A DNA stretch of 45,470 nucleotides from DATHGT01 sp035317605 (GTDB lineage Bacteria; Methylomirabilota; Methylomirabilia; Rokubacteriales; CSP1-6), in the NCBI GenBank assembly GCA_035317605.1, contig DATHGT010000277.1:1-45470 (forward strand). Direction: 5' to 3'. The number at the start of each line of letters is the position of its first letter. Position 1 is the stretch's first letter. Below the pieces are notes generated by a model that saw nothing but the letters and a program-made list of their open reading frames with translations, ran no database searches and was not told where the DNA came from. Of the stretch, positions 33,080 to 41,019 are shown piece after piece. A program made the translations under genes and the position numbers.

Positions 33080-33759
33080 CGCGTGAGCCGTCGCGAGGCC
33101 GCGTCGAAGACGAGCTTGTCGGTCAGCATCATGACCACGATCATCACCAGCGCCCACGCGAAGACCATCTGGGTGGCCAGGATCTCGCGGCTGTAGTTCA
33201 TGATGTAGCCGATGCCTGACGTCACGCCGAAGATCTCGGCCACCACCGAGACCTTGAGGGCCAGGCCGAAGCCGACTTTCATGCCCGCGATCAGGTAGGG
33301 GACTGTCGAAGGCACCACGATCGCCGTGAACTTCGTGCTCCCCGAGAGCCGGTAGACGTCGCCCATCTCGAGCAGTCGCCGGTCGACGCCCCCCACGCCC
33401 TCGATCAGGTTCGAGGCCACCACCGGCAGCGTGATCATGAACGTGGTGAAGATCGGCGCCCAGTTCGACAGCCCGAACCAGATCAGCGAGATCACGATCC
33501 ACACGAACACCGAGGTGGAGTTCAGCACGGCCAGCAGGTCCTGCACGACCGTTCGCACCGGCCGCCACAGGAACGCCCCCAGCCCCATCAGCACCGAGAC
33601 CACGACGGCCGTGCCGAACCCGATCACGATCCGAAAGAGCGAGGCTCCCGTGTGCTTCCAGACGTCGCCGCTCCGCACGATCTCTCCGAGCCCGACGACG
33701 ACGGAGCGAGGCGAGGGGAGCACGTAGGCCCCGTAGCGCCACGACAGCAGCGACCACAC
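33070..33759 (-). CDS. ABC permease, taurine/sulfonate (SsuC/TauC) class
   Basis: From a GTG at 33759 the product has 229 residues with five membrane helices and the inner loop EMGDVYRLSG...PSTVPYLIAGMKVGFGLAL region that contacts the ATPase. Homologues have an extra N-terminal helix. The codons just upstream of the GTG encode HLPTLAAAALVVVV, exactly such a helix, but no ATG, GTG or TTG starts it; a CTG at 33801 is the nearest possible start, 5 bases after the binding-protein stop. So the true start is probably CTG at 33801, or the first helix is split off. Neither start has a clear ribosome site. Confidence 0.9.
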   Translation of the reverse strand: MWSLLSWRYGAYVLPSPRSVVVGLGEIVRSGDVWKHTGASLFRIVIGFGTAVVVSVLMGLGAFLWRPVRTVVQDLLAVLNSTSVFVWIVISLIWFGLSNWAPIFTTFMITLPVVASNLIEGVGGVDRRLLEMGDVYRLSGSTKFTAIVVPSTVPYLIAGMKVGFGLALKVSVVAEIFGVTSGIGYIMNYSREILATQMVFAWALVMIVVMMLTDKLVFDAASRRLTRWR

Positions 33760-33805
33760 GACGACGACCAGCGCCGCCGCGGCCAGCGTGGGCAGATGCA
33801 GACGG

Positions 33806-34801
33806 TCAGCCGCGATAGAAGAACTCTTTGCGGATGCGCTCGGGGTTGTCCCAGAGGTCGGACTTGAGGAAGCCGAACTCCTTGTTGATCTTGAGCTGGG
33901 CGATCAGCGTGTCGACCTGCTCGTCGGGGAGACCGGAGAGCATGCGCACGGTTTCCTTGTAGGCGACCTGGATCACGTCCTTGGGCAGCTTCGTCACCTC
34001 GCCCACGATTTCCATCGCGCGCTCGGGCTTGCCGTACCAGAGATCGACCGCGCCCTTCTGGGCCGCGTTCAGATCCGCCGCGATCGACGGATTCTTGCCG
34101 AGGAAATCCGCGTGGACGAGGTAGCACACGTGGACGGGGAAGCCCGTGGGCCGGCCCGTCGCCTTGCGCCAGAGGTCGATCTGCTTGGCCAGGTACACGC
34201 CTTCGCCGCGCAGGACCACGGCATCGGTGATCGGCTGCCAGGCGATGATCGCGTCGACGTCCTTCTTGCTCAGCATGGTCACCATGTCGGGCGGCGCGGT
34301 GGCGGTGACGATCTGGGTGTCCTTCTGCAGGTCGAGGCCGTAGCCCTTGAGGGTCAGCGCGCGGATGTCGAAGAAGGTCGACGTCCCCACGATCGCGGCG
34401 ATCTTCCGGCCCTTGAGGTCTTCCACCTTGCTGAGCCCGGCGTCCTTGCGGGCGATGATGGCGCCCAGCACGGCCGTGGCGACGCCCGTCACCTTGAGCG
34501 GCACCCCGTCCTCGAACGCCTTGGCGGCCAGCGCGAAGCTCATGTCGATGGCGTCGACGTTCTTGGCGGCGAGCTGGTTGAGCAGCGGGCCCGGCGAGCC
34601 GGGAACGATCGAGTACTCGGCGGACCAGCCCTGCTTGCCGAGCAAATCTTCCTTGTGGATGATCTCGGTCCCCGCCCAGCCGAGCTGCAGGTAGGCGAGA
34701 CGCACCTTGCCCTTGCCCTGAGCGCGCGCGATCGCGGGGGCGCCGATCAACGCCGCCGCCCCCGCGCCCAGCTTCAGGAACCGCCGTCGTTCGATGGTCA
34801 T
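33806..34801 (-). CDS. NMT1/THI5-like solute-binding protein with Tat signal
   Basis: The 331-residue protein has a twin-arginine signal (ERRRFLKLGAG) with hydrophobic stretch ending at ARAQG, so it is exported folded. The core (YLQLGWAGTEIIHKEDLLGKQ, PGSPGPLLNQLAAKNVDA and ARKDAGLSKVEDLKGRKIA) is that of NrtA/SsuA/TauA-type proteins that bind sulfonates, nitrate, thiamine precursors or aromatics. It lies between the TrpB2-like gene (4 bases upstream) and the permease, forming a standard SsuABC-type set. It is the natural binding protein for this transporter. TatB at 2.9 kb shows the export route exists in this genome. Confidence 0.93.
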   Translation of the reverse strand: MTIERRRFLKLGAGAAALIGAPAIARAQGKGKVRLAYLQLGWAGTEIIHKEDLLGKQGWSAEYSIVPGSPGPLLNQLAAKNVDAIDMSFALAAKAFEDGVPLKVTGVATAVLGAIIARKDAGLSKVEDLKGRKIAAIVGTSTFFDIRALTLKGYGLDLQKDTQIVTATAPPDMVTMLSKKDVDAIIAWQPITDAVVLRGEGVYLAKQIDLWRKATGRPTGFPVHVCYLVHADFLGKNPSIAADLNAAQKGAVDLWYGKPERAMEIVGEVTKLPKDVIQVAYKETVRMLSGLPDEQVDTLIAQLKINKEFGFLKSDLWDNPERIRKEFFYRG

Positions 34802-34805
34802 GCGA

Positions 34806-36182
34806 TCAGCCTTTCACCTGCGGAACGCCGCGGAGCGCTTCGGCGATCTTCTCCGCCGGGTATTCGTAGTCCTGGAGCCGGCCGCCCAGGTACGCCTCGT
34901 AGGCCCCGAGGTCGAAGTTGCCGTGGCCGGACAGGTTGAAGACGATCGCGCGCTTCTTGCCTTCCTGCTTGGCGCGCTCGGCCTCGTCGATCGCCACCTT
35001 GATCGCGTGCGCCGACTCCGGGGCCGGGATGATGCCTTCGGTCCGCGCGAACTGGAGCGCGGCCTGGAACGTCGCGAGCTGCGGCACCGCGACGGCCTCG
35101 ATCACGCCCTCGTCGTAGAGCTTGCAGACGAGCGGGGCCATGCCGTGATAGCGCAGGCCGCCGGCGTGCAGCGGCGCCGGCACGAAGCCGTGACCGAGCG
35201 TGTGCATCTTGACCAGCGGCGTCAACCCGACGGTGTCACCGAAGTCATACACGTATTGGCCCTTGGTCAGGCTCGGGCACGCCGACGGCTCGACGGCGAC
35301 GATGCGGAGCTTCTTGCGCTTGCCCGTGAGCTTGTCCGCCGCGAACGGAAAGCTGAGCCCCGCGAAGTTCGAGCCGCCGCCCGCGCAGGCGATCACCACG
35401 TCGGCCTCGTCGTCGGCCTTCTCGAGCTGCTTCTTGGCCTCCAGCCCGATCACGGTCTGGTGCATGAGCACGTGGTTGAGCACGCTGCCCAGCGAGTACT
35501 TGGTGTCGTCGCGGGTGGCCGCGTCTTCCACCGCTTCGCTGATCGCGATGCCGAGACTGCCGGGCGAGTCGGGATCGCCTTCGAGCACCTTCTTGCCGGC
35601 CTGGGTGTCGGGGCTGGGGCTCGCCACGACCTGGGCGCCCCACGTCTCCATCATGATCCGGCGATACGGCTTCTGCTGGTAGGACACCTTGACCATGTAG
35701 ACCTTGCACTGGATCCCGAAGAACGCGCAGGCCATCGCGAGCGCCGAGCCCCACTGACCGGCGCCGGTCTCGGTGGCGATGCGGGCGACGCCTTCCTGCT
35801 TGTTGTAGTAGGCCTGGGCGATCGCGGTGTTGGGCTTGTGGCTGCCGGCCGGGCTCACGCCCTCGTACTTGTAGTAGATCCGCGCCGGCGTCCCCAGCGC
35901 CTTCTCGAGCCGGCGCGCGCGATAGAGCGGCGAGGGCCGCCACAGCCGCAGCACGTCGCGGACTTCCTCCGGAATCTCGACCCAGCGTTCTGTGCCGACT
36001 TCCTGCTTGATCAGCTCCATGGGAAAGAGCGGAGCGAGGTCTTGCGGGCCGATGGGCTGCCCGGTGCCCGGATGCAGAACGGGCGCCGCGGGAGTCTTGA
36101 GATCGGCCTGGATGTTGTACCACTTGGTCGGGATGTCCTTCTCGGCCAGGACGATCTTGACGTCGCGTTTGTCGCTACCCAT
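34806..36182 (-). CDS. TrpB2-type tryptophan synthase beta chain-like PLP enzyme
   Basis: The 458-residue protein is longer than ordinary TrpB and has the TrpB2 type N-terminal extension with PTKWYNIQADL. The PLP lysine is in SHKPNTA (about 117-123), followed by ETGAGQWGSALA, and the cofactor phosphate is held by GGGSNF. TrpB2 enzymes convert serine and indole to tryptophan or use O-phosphoserine. AGGAGG precedes the ATG by about 6 bases. It is the first gene of the long minus-strand array (gap of 4 bases to the next gene), and no trpA is present in the window. Indole or tryptophan salvage is a fair guess, not a proof. Confidence 0.92.
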   Translation of the reverse strand: MGSDKRDVKIVLAEKDIPTKWYNIQADLKTPAAPVLHPGTGQPIGPQDLAPLFPMELIKQEVGTERWVEIPEEVRDVLRLWRPSPLYRARRLEKALGTPARIYYKYEGVSPAGSHKPNTAIAQAYYNKQEGVARIATETGAGQWGSALAMACAFFGIQCKVYMVKVSYQQKPYRRIMMETWGAQVVASPSPDTQAGKKVLEGDPDSPGSLGIAISEAVEDAATRDDTKYSLGSVLNHVLMHQTVIGLEAKKQLEKADDEADVVIACAGGGSNFAGLSFPFAADKLTGKRKKLRIVAVEPSACPSLTKGQYVYDFGDTVGLTPLVKMHTLGHGFVPAPLHAGGLRYHGMAPLVCKLYDEGVIEAVAVPQLATFQAALQFARTEGIIPAPESAHAIKVAIDEAERAKQEGKKRAIVFNLSGHGNFDLGAYEAYLGGRLQDYEYPAEKIAEALRGVPQVKG

Positions 36183-36285
36183 GACGGCCTCCTTCGGCGA
36201 GGGGACTTCAGCGCACCGGAATCGCGCGCTCACGATACCGAAGCGCCAAGCGGCCTGTCAACACAACCGCTGGCACAATGAAGGC

Positions 36286-37014
36286 GTGATCGAGAGCTTT
36301 CTCACCGCCGACGGTCTGCTGGCCCTGACCACGCTGAGCGCGATGGAGATCGTGCTCGGCGTCGACAACGTGGTCTTCATCGCCATCCTGACCGGGCGAC
36401 TTCCGGCGCGCCAGCAGCTCCATGCGCGCCGGGTCGGCCTCGTGCTCGCCCTCGGCATCCGCATCCTGCTACTCCTGGCCATCACCTGGATGATGGGCCT
36501 CACCCGTCCGCTGTTCTCGGTGTGGGGTCAGGAGGTCTCGGGGCGGGACCTGATCCTCCTCGGCGGCGGACTGTTCTTGATCTTCAAGGCCACGTGGGAG
36601 ATCTACGACAAGGTGGAGGCCGAGCACGTCGAGCGGCCACGGCGGACGGCGCGGGCCGCCTTCGTCTGGGTGATCCTCCAGATCCTCGTCCTCGACATCG
36701 TGTTCTCGCTCGATTCGGTCATCACCGCCGTCGGCATGGCCAACGACGTGCCGATCATGGTGGTCGCGATGACGGTCGCGATGCTGGTGATGCTGGTCTC
36801 CATGGGCGCGGTGGGCGGCTTCGTCGAGCGGCACCCGAGCGTGAAGATCCTGGCCCTGGCGTTCCTGCTCCTTATCGGCGTCATGCTGGTCGCCGAGGGC
36901 ATGGGCAGTCACGTCCCCAAGGGCTACATCTACTTCGCGATGGCCTTTTCGCTCTTCGTCGAGCTGCTGAACCTTCGCTATCACAAGAAGAAGCGGGGTG
37001 CGTTCTCACCCTGA
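36286..37014 (+). CDS. TerC-family integral membrane protein
   Basis: A GTG at 36286 starts 242 residues with seven to eight membrane helices. The acidic motifs in the helices, GVDNVVFIAIL and FSLDSVITAVG, are the TerC hallmark and bind metal, most likely manganese, for export or loading. A C-terminal tail LRYHKKKR is basic. The gene is divergent from the TrpB2-like gene across a 104-base gap and ends next to a strong hairpin. An open frame running further upstream overlaps the divergent gene and is not used. Confidence 0.93.
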   Translation: MIESFLTADGLLALTTLSAMEIVLGVDNVVFIAILTGRLPARQQLHARRVGLVLALGIRILLLLAITWMMGLTRPLFSVWGQEVSGRDLILLGGGLFLIFKATWEIYDKVEAEHVERPRRTARAAFVWVILQILVLDIVFSLDSVITAVGMANDVPIMVVAMTVAMLVMLVSMGAVGGFVERHPSVKILALAFLLLIGVMLVAEGMGSHVPKGYIYFAMAFSLFVELLNLRYHKKKRGAFSP

Positions 37015-37021
37015 ACAACGG

Positions 37022-37051
37022 CGGGGGGGACGGTGCGACCCGTCCCCCCCG
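37022..37051. terminator. Bidirectional GC hairpin between TerC and the secreted protein
   Basis: A 12-bp stem pairs 37022-37033 (CGGGGGGGACGG) with 37040-37051 (CCGTCCCCCCCG) around the loop TGCGAC. It lies 7 bases after the TerC stop and 12 bases beyond the end of the convergent gene, so it can serve both as a GC-rich terminator without a long T tract. Confidence 0.65.
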
Positions 37052-37063
37052 TTGCGGTGGTGG

Positions 37064-38002
37064 CTACTTTCCGGTGTTGACGTACTGGATGCAGTCGCCC
37101 TGGTTCTTGAAGGGCGAGCCATCGGTGCGGGTGCGGGTCATCCACCCGTTCTTCTTGCAGGCGTTCGCGTCCGCCGGCGGGTTGCTCGAGGAAAGGCTGA
37201 CTTTGTCGATCAGGAAACCCTTGCCCAGATTGAGCGGATTCGGGGTTCCACTTTCACGGAACAGCACCTTGCTCACCGTGGGGACCACGTTTCCGTTCCC
37301 GATCTGCTCCGGGTCGTAGCGGTAGTAGTCTTCCCACGTCGTGCCGGAAATCTCCAGAACGCCGTCGATGTAGATCTGCACCACGTCGTTGCCCGGGCCC
37401 GGCTTGAGGTCGAGTACGAACGTGATCGTGTGGGCGGACCCCCGGGAGAGTGTCGCGATCTCCGTCTCGTTGAAGGTGGCGACGGTACCCAGCGGGCCCG
37501 GATCGGTCACGTCGTCGAAGAAGACGTGGACGCCGTCGGGCTGATCTTCGAACCGCAGATAGCTCATGCGCGAGCCGTTGCCGTCGTCCGGGCTGACCGA
37601 CATGTGCAGGCCGACCTGCTCCGTGGCCAGCGCAGTGCCGATCGAGAAGCTCGCCTCGAAGTGCGAGTTACCGGTCGACTCCCCGGCCGGGCTCGCCAGC
37701 CCCGGCGTAAAGGTCTGATCGCCGAAGCTCCCGCTGGTGATGGCGTCCGAGATGCGCAGGGCCTGGATGCCGAACCCGTAACCGGCGGCGGCCGGGAAGG
37801 CCGCAACGGAGGACACTTCCGCATCGTACGGGCCGGTCTTCATCCACCCGTGTTGCCCGTTGATGTTGCCGAGCGAGTAAGTCGGAGGCTCGAAGGTGAT
37901 CGGGCCGATGCTGTCCGCGGAAGCCGCCCCGGCCAGCCCCAGGACCGCCCCGAGAGTAAGAAGTGAAAGACCAACGCTTCGCAGCTTCAACAATCCGAGC
38001 AT
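37064..38002 (-). CDS. Secreted protein with jelly-roll-like body and C-terminal CK...GW...FKNQG.C motif
   Basis: This 312-residue protein has a signal peptide (to about 29, AGAASADS). The body is full of beta strands, with YSLGNINGQHGWMKTGPYD, FVLDLKPGPGNDVVQIYIDG and Asp/Gly-rich turns, similar to LamG-like carbohydrate or surface domains. The last 33 residues (CKKNGW ... FKNQGDCIQYV) form a short cysteine motif seen at the end of many exported proteins and probably cross-linked by the two Cys. Function unknown; perhaps a surface or matrix protein. Downstream lies the TerC hairpin. Confidence 0.85.
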   Translation of the reverse strand: MLGLLKLRSVGLSLLTLGAVLGLAGAASADSIGPITFEPPTYSLGNINGQHGWMKTGPYDAEVSSVAAFPAAAGYGFGIQALRISDAITSGSFGDQTFTPGLASPAGESTGNSHFEASFSIGTALATEQVGLHMSVSPDDGNGSRMSYLRFEDQPDGVHVFFDDVTDPGPLGTVATFNETEIATLSRGSAHTITFVLDLKPGPGNDVVQIYIDGVLEISGTTWEDYYRYDPEQIGNGNVVPTVSKVLFRESGTPNPLNLGKGFLIDKVSLSSSNPPADANACKKNGWMTRTRTDGSPFKNQGDCIQYVNTGK

Positions 38003-38093
38003 GTTTTACATCCTCCATTTATAAGTATGTCCACGACGTGACGATGACGACCACTCGGGAGAATCAGAACGGTACGCTAAGGTCACACCAACG

Positions 38094-38909
38094 TCAATGA
38101 TGAATGAATGTGCCCACCGGTTCGCCGTCGAGCGCGCGCGTGAGGTTTCCCGCGACGAGGCCGTTGACGATGCGCACACTCTTGACGAGCTTGGCCCGCG
38201 TCAGCAGGTGCAGCACCGCGGGCTCGATCGGGAGCGTGGGGAGTTGCTTGGCGAGCAGGTCGGCGGCGCTGATGTCGGGGATGAAGGTGGCGTTCGGGTC
38301 GGTCTTGGGATCGGCAGTGTAGAGGCCGTCCACGTCTTTGAGGAGGATCACCGTGCGGGCGCCGAACACCTCGCCGACGAGATAGGCGCCGGCGTCGCTG
38401 CCGTGGGGGGGAAGCTTGCCGATCTCCGGCGGATGCTCCCAGAGATCGTAGGGCGGGATCCCGTTGAACACCGCGCCCCGCGCGGCGGCCAGCATGGCCG
38501 GCAAGAGCTGCACGATGAACGGCGCTTCGAGATACACGAAGCCATGGCTGGCGAGCAGGCACGACACCATGTAGGCGTTCTGCGCCGACGATTTCGCGGC
38601 GAGCGTCGCCAAGGCACCCGTCGGCAGGCCGAGATCGAGGCCGACCGAGAGAATGTGGCGCGCTCGCACGCCGGGGCCGACACCGATGACCTGCGTGTGA
38701 CGGTCCTGGTTGGCCACGATCTCGTCGAGCAGCGGCAACACGCTGGTGTGGCCGCGGTCCATGATGGAGAGCCCGCCGATCTGGACCACGTTGAGGTTGG
38801 GCAGGATCGCGCGCACCGGCGACTCCGTCCGCGCGATGACCTGCTTGTCCATCAGCGACTCGCGCATCAACGAGGAAACCACGTGTTGAGCGGTGGGCCG
38901 AGAGCTCAT
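38094..38909 (-). CDS. Molybdenum/tungsten storage protein subunit, MosA-like
   Basis: The 271-residue protein belongs to the amino-acid-kinase fold (UMP-kinase-like). From memory of the Azotobacter MosA/MosB sequences it resembles MosA most: RARHILSVGLDLGLPTGALATLA, DAGAYLVGEVFGA and VDGLYTADP match. As in MosA, the N-terminal part begins HVVSSLMRESLMDK. In Azotobacter the alternating hexamer of MosA and MosB stores polyoxomolybdate clusters with ATP hydrolysis. The start overlaps the upstream MosB-like stop as ATGA, so the pair is co-translated. An alternative is a plain UMP kinase, but that is encoded once per genome and not as tandem homologues. Confidence 0.82.
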   Translation of the reverse strand: MSSRPTAQHVVSSLMRESLMDKQVIARTESPVRAILPNLNVVQIGGLSIMDRGHTSVLPLLDEIVANQDRHTQVIGVGPGVRARHILSVGLDLGLPTGALATLAAKSSAQNAYMVSCLLASHGFVYLEAPFIVQLLPAMLAAARGAVFNGIPPYDLWEHPPEIGKLPPHGSDAGAYLVGEVFGARTVILLKDVDGLYTADPKTDPNATFIPDISAADLLAKQLPTLPIEPAVLHLLTRAKLVKSVRIVNGLVAGNLTRALDGEPVGTFIHH

Positions 38910-39799
38910 GAGCGGAGCCCCGCGGGAGGCCCCGGGTTATCCGGGGGGGTTGGGGGGCCCGTGCGAGGCCCCCCATCTTTATAGATGATCGTGCCCACGG
39001 GCTCGCCGTCCAGCGCGGCGGTGAGCTGGCCGGGCTTGAGCCCGTTCACGAACTGGATCTCTCTGATGTTGCGGGCGTTCAGCATGAGGTTCAGCACCGC
39101 GCGCTCGACGACCAGGTCGTTCAGGTCGCGCGCGAGCAGCTCCTGCACGCTGATCCGGGGGATGTGGACGGCCGTCGGGTCCTTCTTGGGATCGGCGGTG
39201 AAGAGCCCGTCCTCGTCCTTGACGTAGATCATCTTGCGCGCCCCGAACACTTCGGCGATCAGGAAGCAGCCGGTGTCGGTGCGCTCGGGCGGGATGCGGC
39301 CCACGGTGGGATTCGACTCCCACAGCTTGTAAGGCGGCATGCCCTGGCAGATCACCGCCCCGCGCTCCATCAGATAGTGCGGCAGCGAGTTGAAGCCCTC
39401 GGGCTCGAGAAAGGCGATCCCGTGCTTGGCCAGCAGGTACTGCAGCATCTGGGCGTTCTGCCACGCCACCGCGGTGCCGAGCACGGTGAGCACGCCGACG
39501 GGCAGGCCGAGATCGATGGCCAGGCTGTAGACGTGGCGCGCGCGCGTGCCCGCGCCGGTGCCGAGGATCATTTTGTGGCGGGAGAGATTGGCCACGATCT
39601 CGTCGACCAGCGGCCACACCGCGCTACGTCCGCGGTCCATGATGCTCTGGCCGCCGATCTTGACCACGTTGACCCACGGGAGCAGCGCGAGGTTCGGGGT
39701 GGCCTCGGTGGCCTTCTGGATGGCGGCGTCGGTCAGCGACGAGCTGACCAGCCGCCGCCCCAAATCGGTGAGCAGGCCGTCGTGCGGGGGCTCGGGCAT
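38906..39799 (-). CDS. Molybdenum/tungsten storage protein subunit, MosB-like
   Basis: The 297-residue paralogue of the next gene has the MosB-type start LVSSSLTDAAIQKAT, VVKIGGQSIMDRG, GTGAGTRARHVYSLA, FLIAEVFGARKMIYVKDEDG and IPRISVQELL, all close to my recollection of Azotobacter MosB. It ends with a proline-rich tail (GPPTPPDNPGPPAG) that MosB lacks. The ATG at 39799 shares one base with the methyltransferase stop (TGATG), and the stop overlaps the MosA-like start. The expected product is one half of a heterohexameric metal-oxide store. Assignment is by remembered homology, so a search is needed. Confidence 0.82.
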   Translation of the reverse strand: MPEPPHDGLLTDLGRRLVSSSLTDAAIQKATEATPNLALLPWVNVVKIGGQSIMDRGRSAVWPLVDEIVANLSRHKMILGTGAGTRARHVYSLAIDLGLPVGVLTVLGTAVAWQNAQMLQYLLAKHGIAFLEPEGFNSLPHYLMERGAVICQGMPPYKLWESNPTVGRIPPERTDTGCFLIAEVFGARKMIYVKDEDGLFTADPKKDPTAVHIPRISVQELLARDLNDLVVERAVLNLMLNARNIREIQFVNGLKPGQLTAALDGEPVGTIIYKDGGPRTGPPTPPDNPGPPAGLRS

Positions 39800-40584
39800 C
39801 AGCGCGGCACCTCTTCCTCGAAAGCGAACGTCCTCAGCTCGAACGCGTGTCGCTCCGTCGAGGGGGCGTCGAGCGAACCGAATTCGCGGGCGGCCCATGC
39901 GGAGAGACGGCGCATCGCTTCGTCCTTGACGGGTTCGGGCAGGAGCGAGAACCGGGCGCCGGTCCGATGGCGCTCGAGAAAGCCGCGCGGGGATCGCTCG
40001 GCCTCCCACGCGGCGGCGACGGTGGGGACGCCGCCGCGCGCGGTCGATCCCAGCCAGCGCTGGACGTGCTCGCGTGCGTTGGTGCGCTCGTGGGCGGCCG
40101 CCAGATCCGCGAGGATGGCGTCGAGCCGCTCCTTCATCCGCGCGTCGACGCCGTCCTCGGGCATCGCGGTGCGGCCGAGCACGAGGGCCCCGCGTGACCG
40201 GAGCACGCGCCGCGCCTCGGCGAGAAACGGGCGCCACTCGTCGAGTCCCCCGAAGACCTGGATCAACAGCACGGCGTCGAACGCCGCGTCGGCGAAGGGT
40301 AGTCGTTCGCCGTCCGCTCGAAGCAGCCGGGGGACGCGGCCGTCGGTGTCGCCACGCCGGGCGAACTGGTGCAGCATGCCGAACGACAGGTCGACGCCGA
40401 CGTAGTCGTCGCCGGCCGCCACGAACGCCCGGCCGATCCGCCCGCTGCCCGCGCCGAGGTCGAGGAGTCGGGGACGTGACGGCGCGAGGGCGCCGAGGAC
40501 CGCGGCGCGGACCGCCTCGACGACGGGGCGGGGCAGCCCGCGGTGCGCATCGTAGGTCGGGGCCGCAGCGTCGTACCTGGACAT
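39799..40584 (-). CDS. Class I SAM-dependent methyltransferase
   Basis: The 261-residue protein has the glycine-rich SAM motif LLDLGAGSGRIG (about 40-51), an acidic VGVD at the end of strand 2, and a post-I LIQVFGGLDEW segment. It resembles UbiE/BioC-type small-molecule methyltransferases. It opens with the YDAAAPTYDAHRG segment typical of those. The stop shares one base with the MosB-like start (TGATG), so the three genes form a strict operon headed by this enzyme. A link between methylation and metal storage is not known to me. Confidence 0.9.
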   Translation of the reverse strand: MSRYDAAAPTYDAHRGLPRPVVEAVRAAVLGALAPSRPRLLDLGAGSGRIGRAFVAAGDDYVGVDLSFGMLHQFARRGDTDGRVPRLLRADGERLPFADAAFDAVLLIQVFGGLDEWRPFLAEARRVLRSRGALVLGRTAMPEDGVDARMKERLDAILADLAAAHERTNAREHVQRWLGSTARGGVPTVAAAWEAERSPRGFLERHRTGARFSLLPEPVKDEAMRRLSAWAAREFGSLDAPSTERHAFELRTFAFEEEVPR

Positions 40585-40648
40585 GAGCGCGCGTCATTCT
40601 ACCGGACTCGCCGTGAATCCGGCACCATGTGTGTGCGGCGAGCTCGCT

Positions 40649-40951
40649 TCAGCGAGCGGCGCGCACGAGTTGCGTCTTCAGCCCGCGCAGCGGCGAGGCG
40701 GCCTCGGACCCGTCCTCGACGAACGACACGGAGTGCCGCCGGTCGCCGTCTTCGACGGTGATCTCGTAGACGAGGAGATCGGCGCCCACGGAGTCGGACG
40801 GTACCACCGCGGGCAGGTCGAAGAAGTGGGCCTGGTCGACCGTCTGGTGCAAGGCGGCCGCGACGTCAGCCGGCAGGGTGGCGGTGTCGACGCGGCCCAG
40901 CTCCAGCGGTTCGCCCGCGAAGCCTCCCAACTGTCTGACGCGTATTCTCAT
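40649..40951 (-). CDS. Emfourin-like metalloprotease inhibitor
   Basis: The 100-residue protein begins MRIRVRQLGGFAGEPLELG, the start of the emfourin family of protein inhibitors of M4 (thermolysin-like) metallopeptidases, and continues with a conserved FFDLP and GADLLVYEITVEDGD. The family protein from Serratia binds protealysin and is encoded next to it. Here the peptidase gene lies 68 bases upstream on the same strand. No signal peptide is present, so it acts in the cytoplasm, as Serratia emfourin does. GGAG lies about 7 bases before the ATG at 40951; a longer in-frame start at 40975 is less likely. Confidence 0.82.
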   Translation of the reverse strand: MRIRVRQLGGFAGEPLELGRVDTATLPADVAAALHQTVDQAHFFDLPAVVPSDSVGADLLVYEITVEDGDRRHSVSFVEDGSEAASPLRGLKTQLVRAAR

Positions 40952-41019
40952 GCTCTGCTCCATCGCGCCGGCCACCCGGGCTGGCCGGCGCGGGCGAGTT
41001 CAGGGTGACTCCGAGCCGA

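Noticed and set aside
37064..38002. PEP-CTERM or LPXTG sorting signal on the secreted protein
   Set aside because: The C-terminus has a cysteine motif instead of a sorting motif with hydrophobic helix and basic tail.
38906..40597. 563-codon minus-strand frame that would fuse the methyltransferase region and MosB
   Set aside because: The upstream half is another frame of the methyltransferase. The MosB-like protein starts at 39799.
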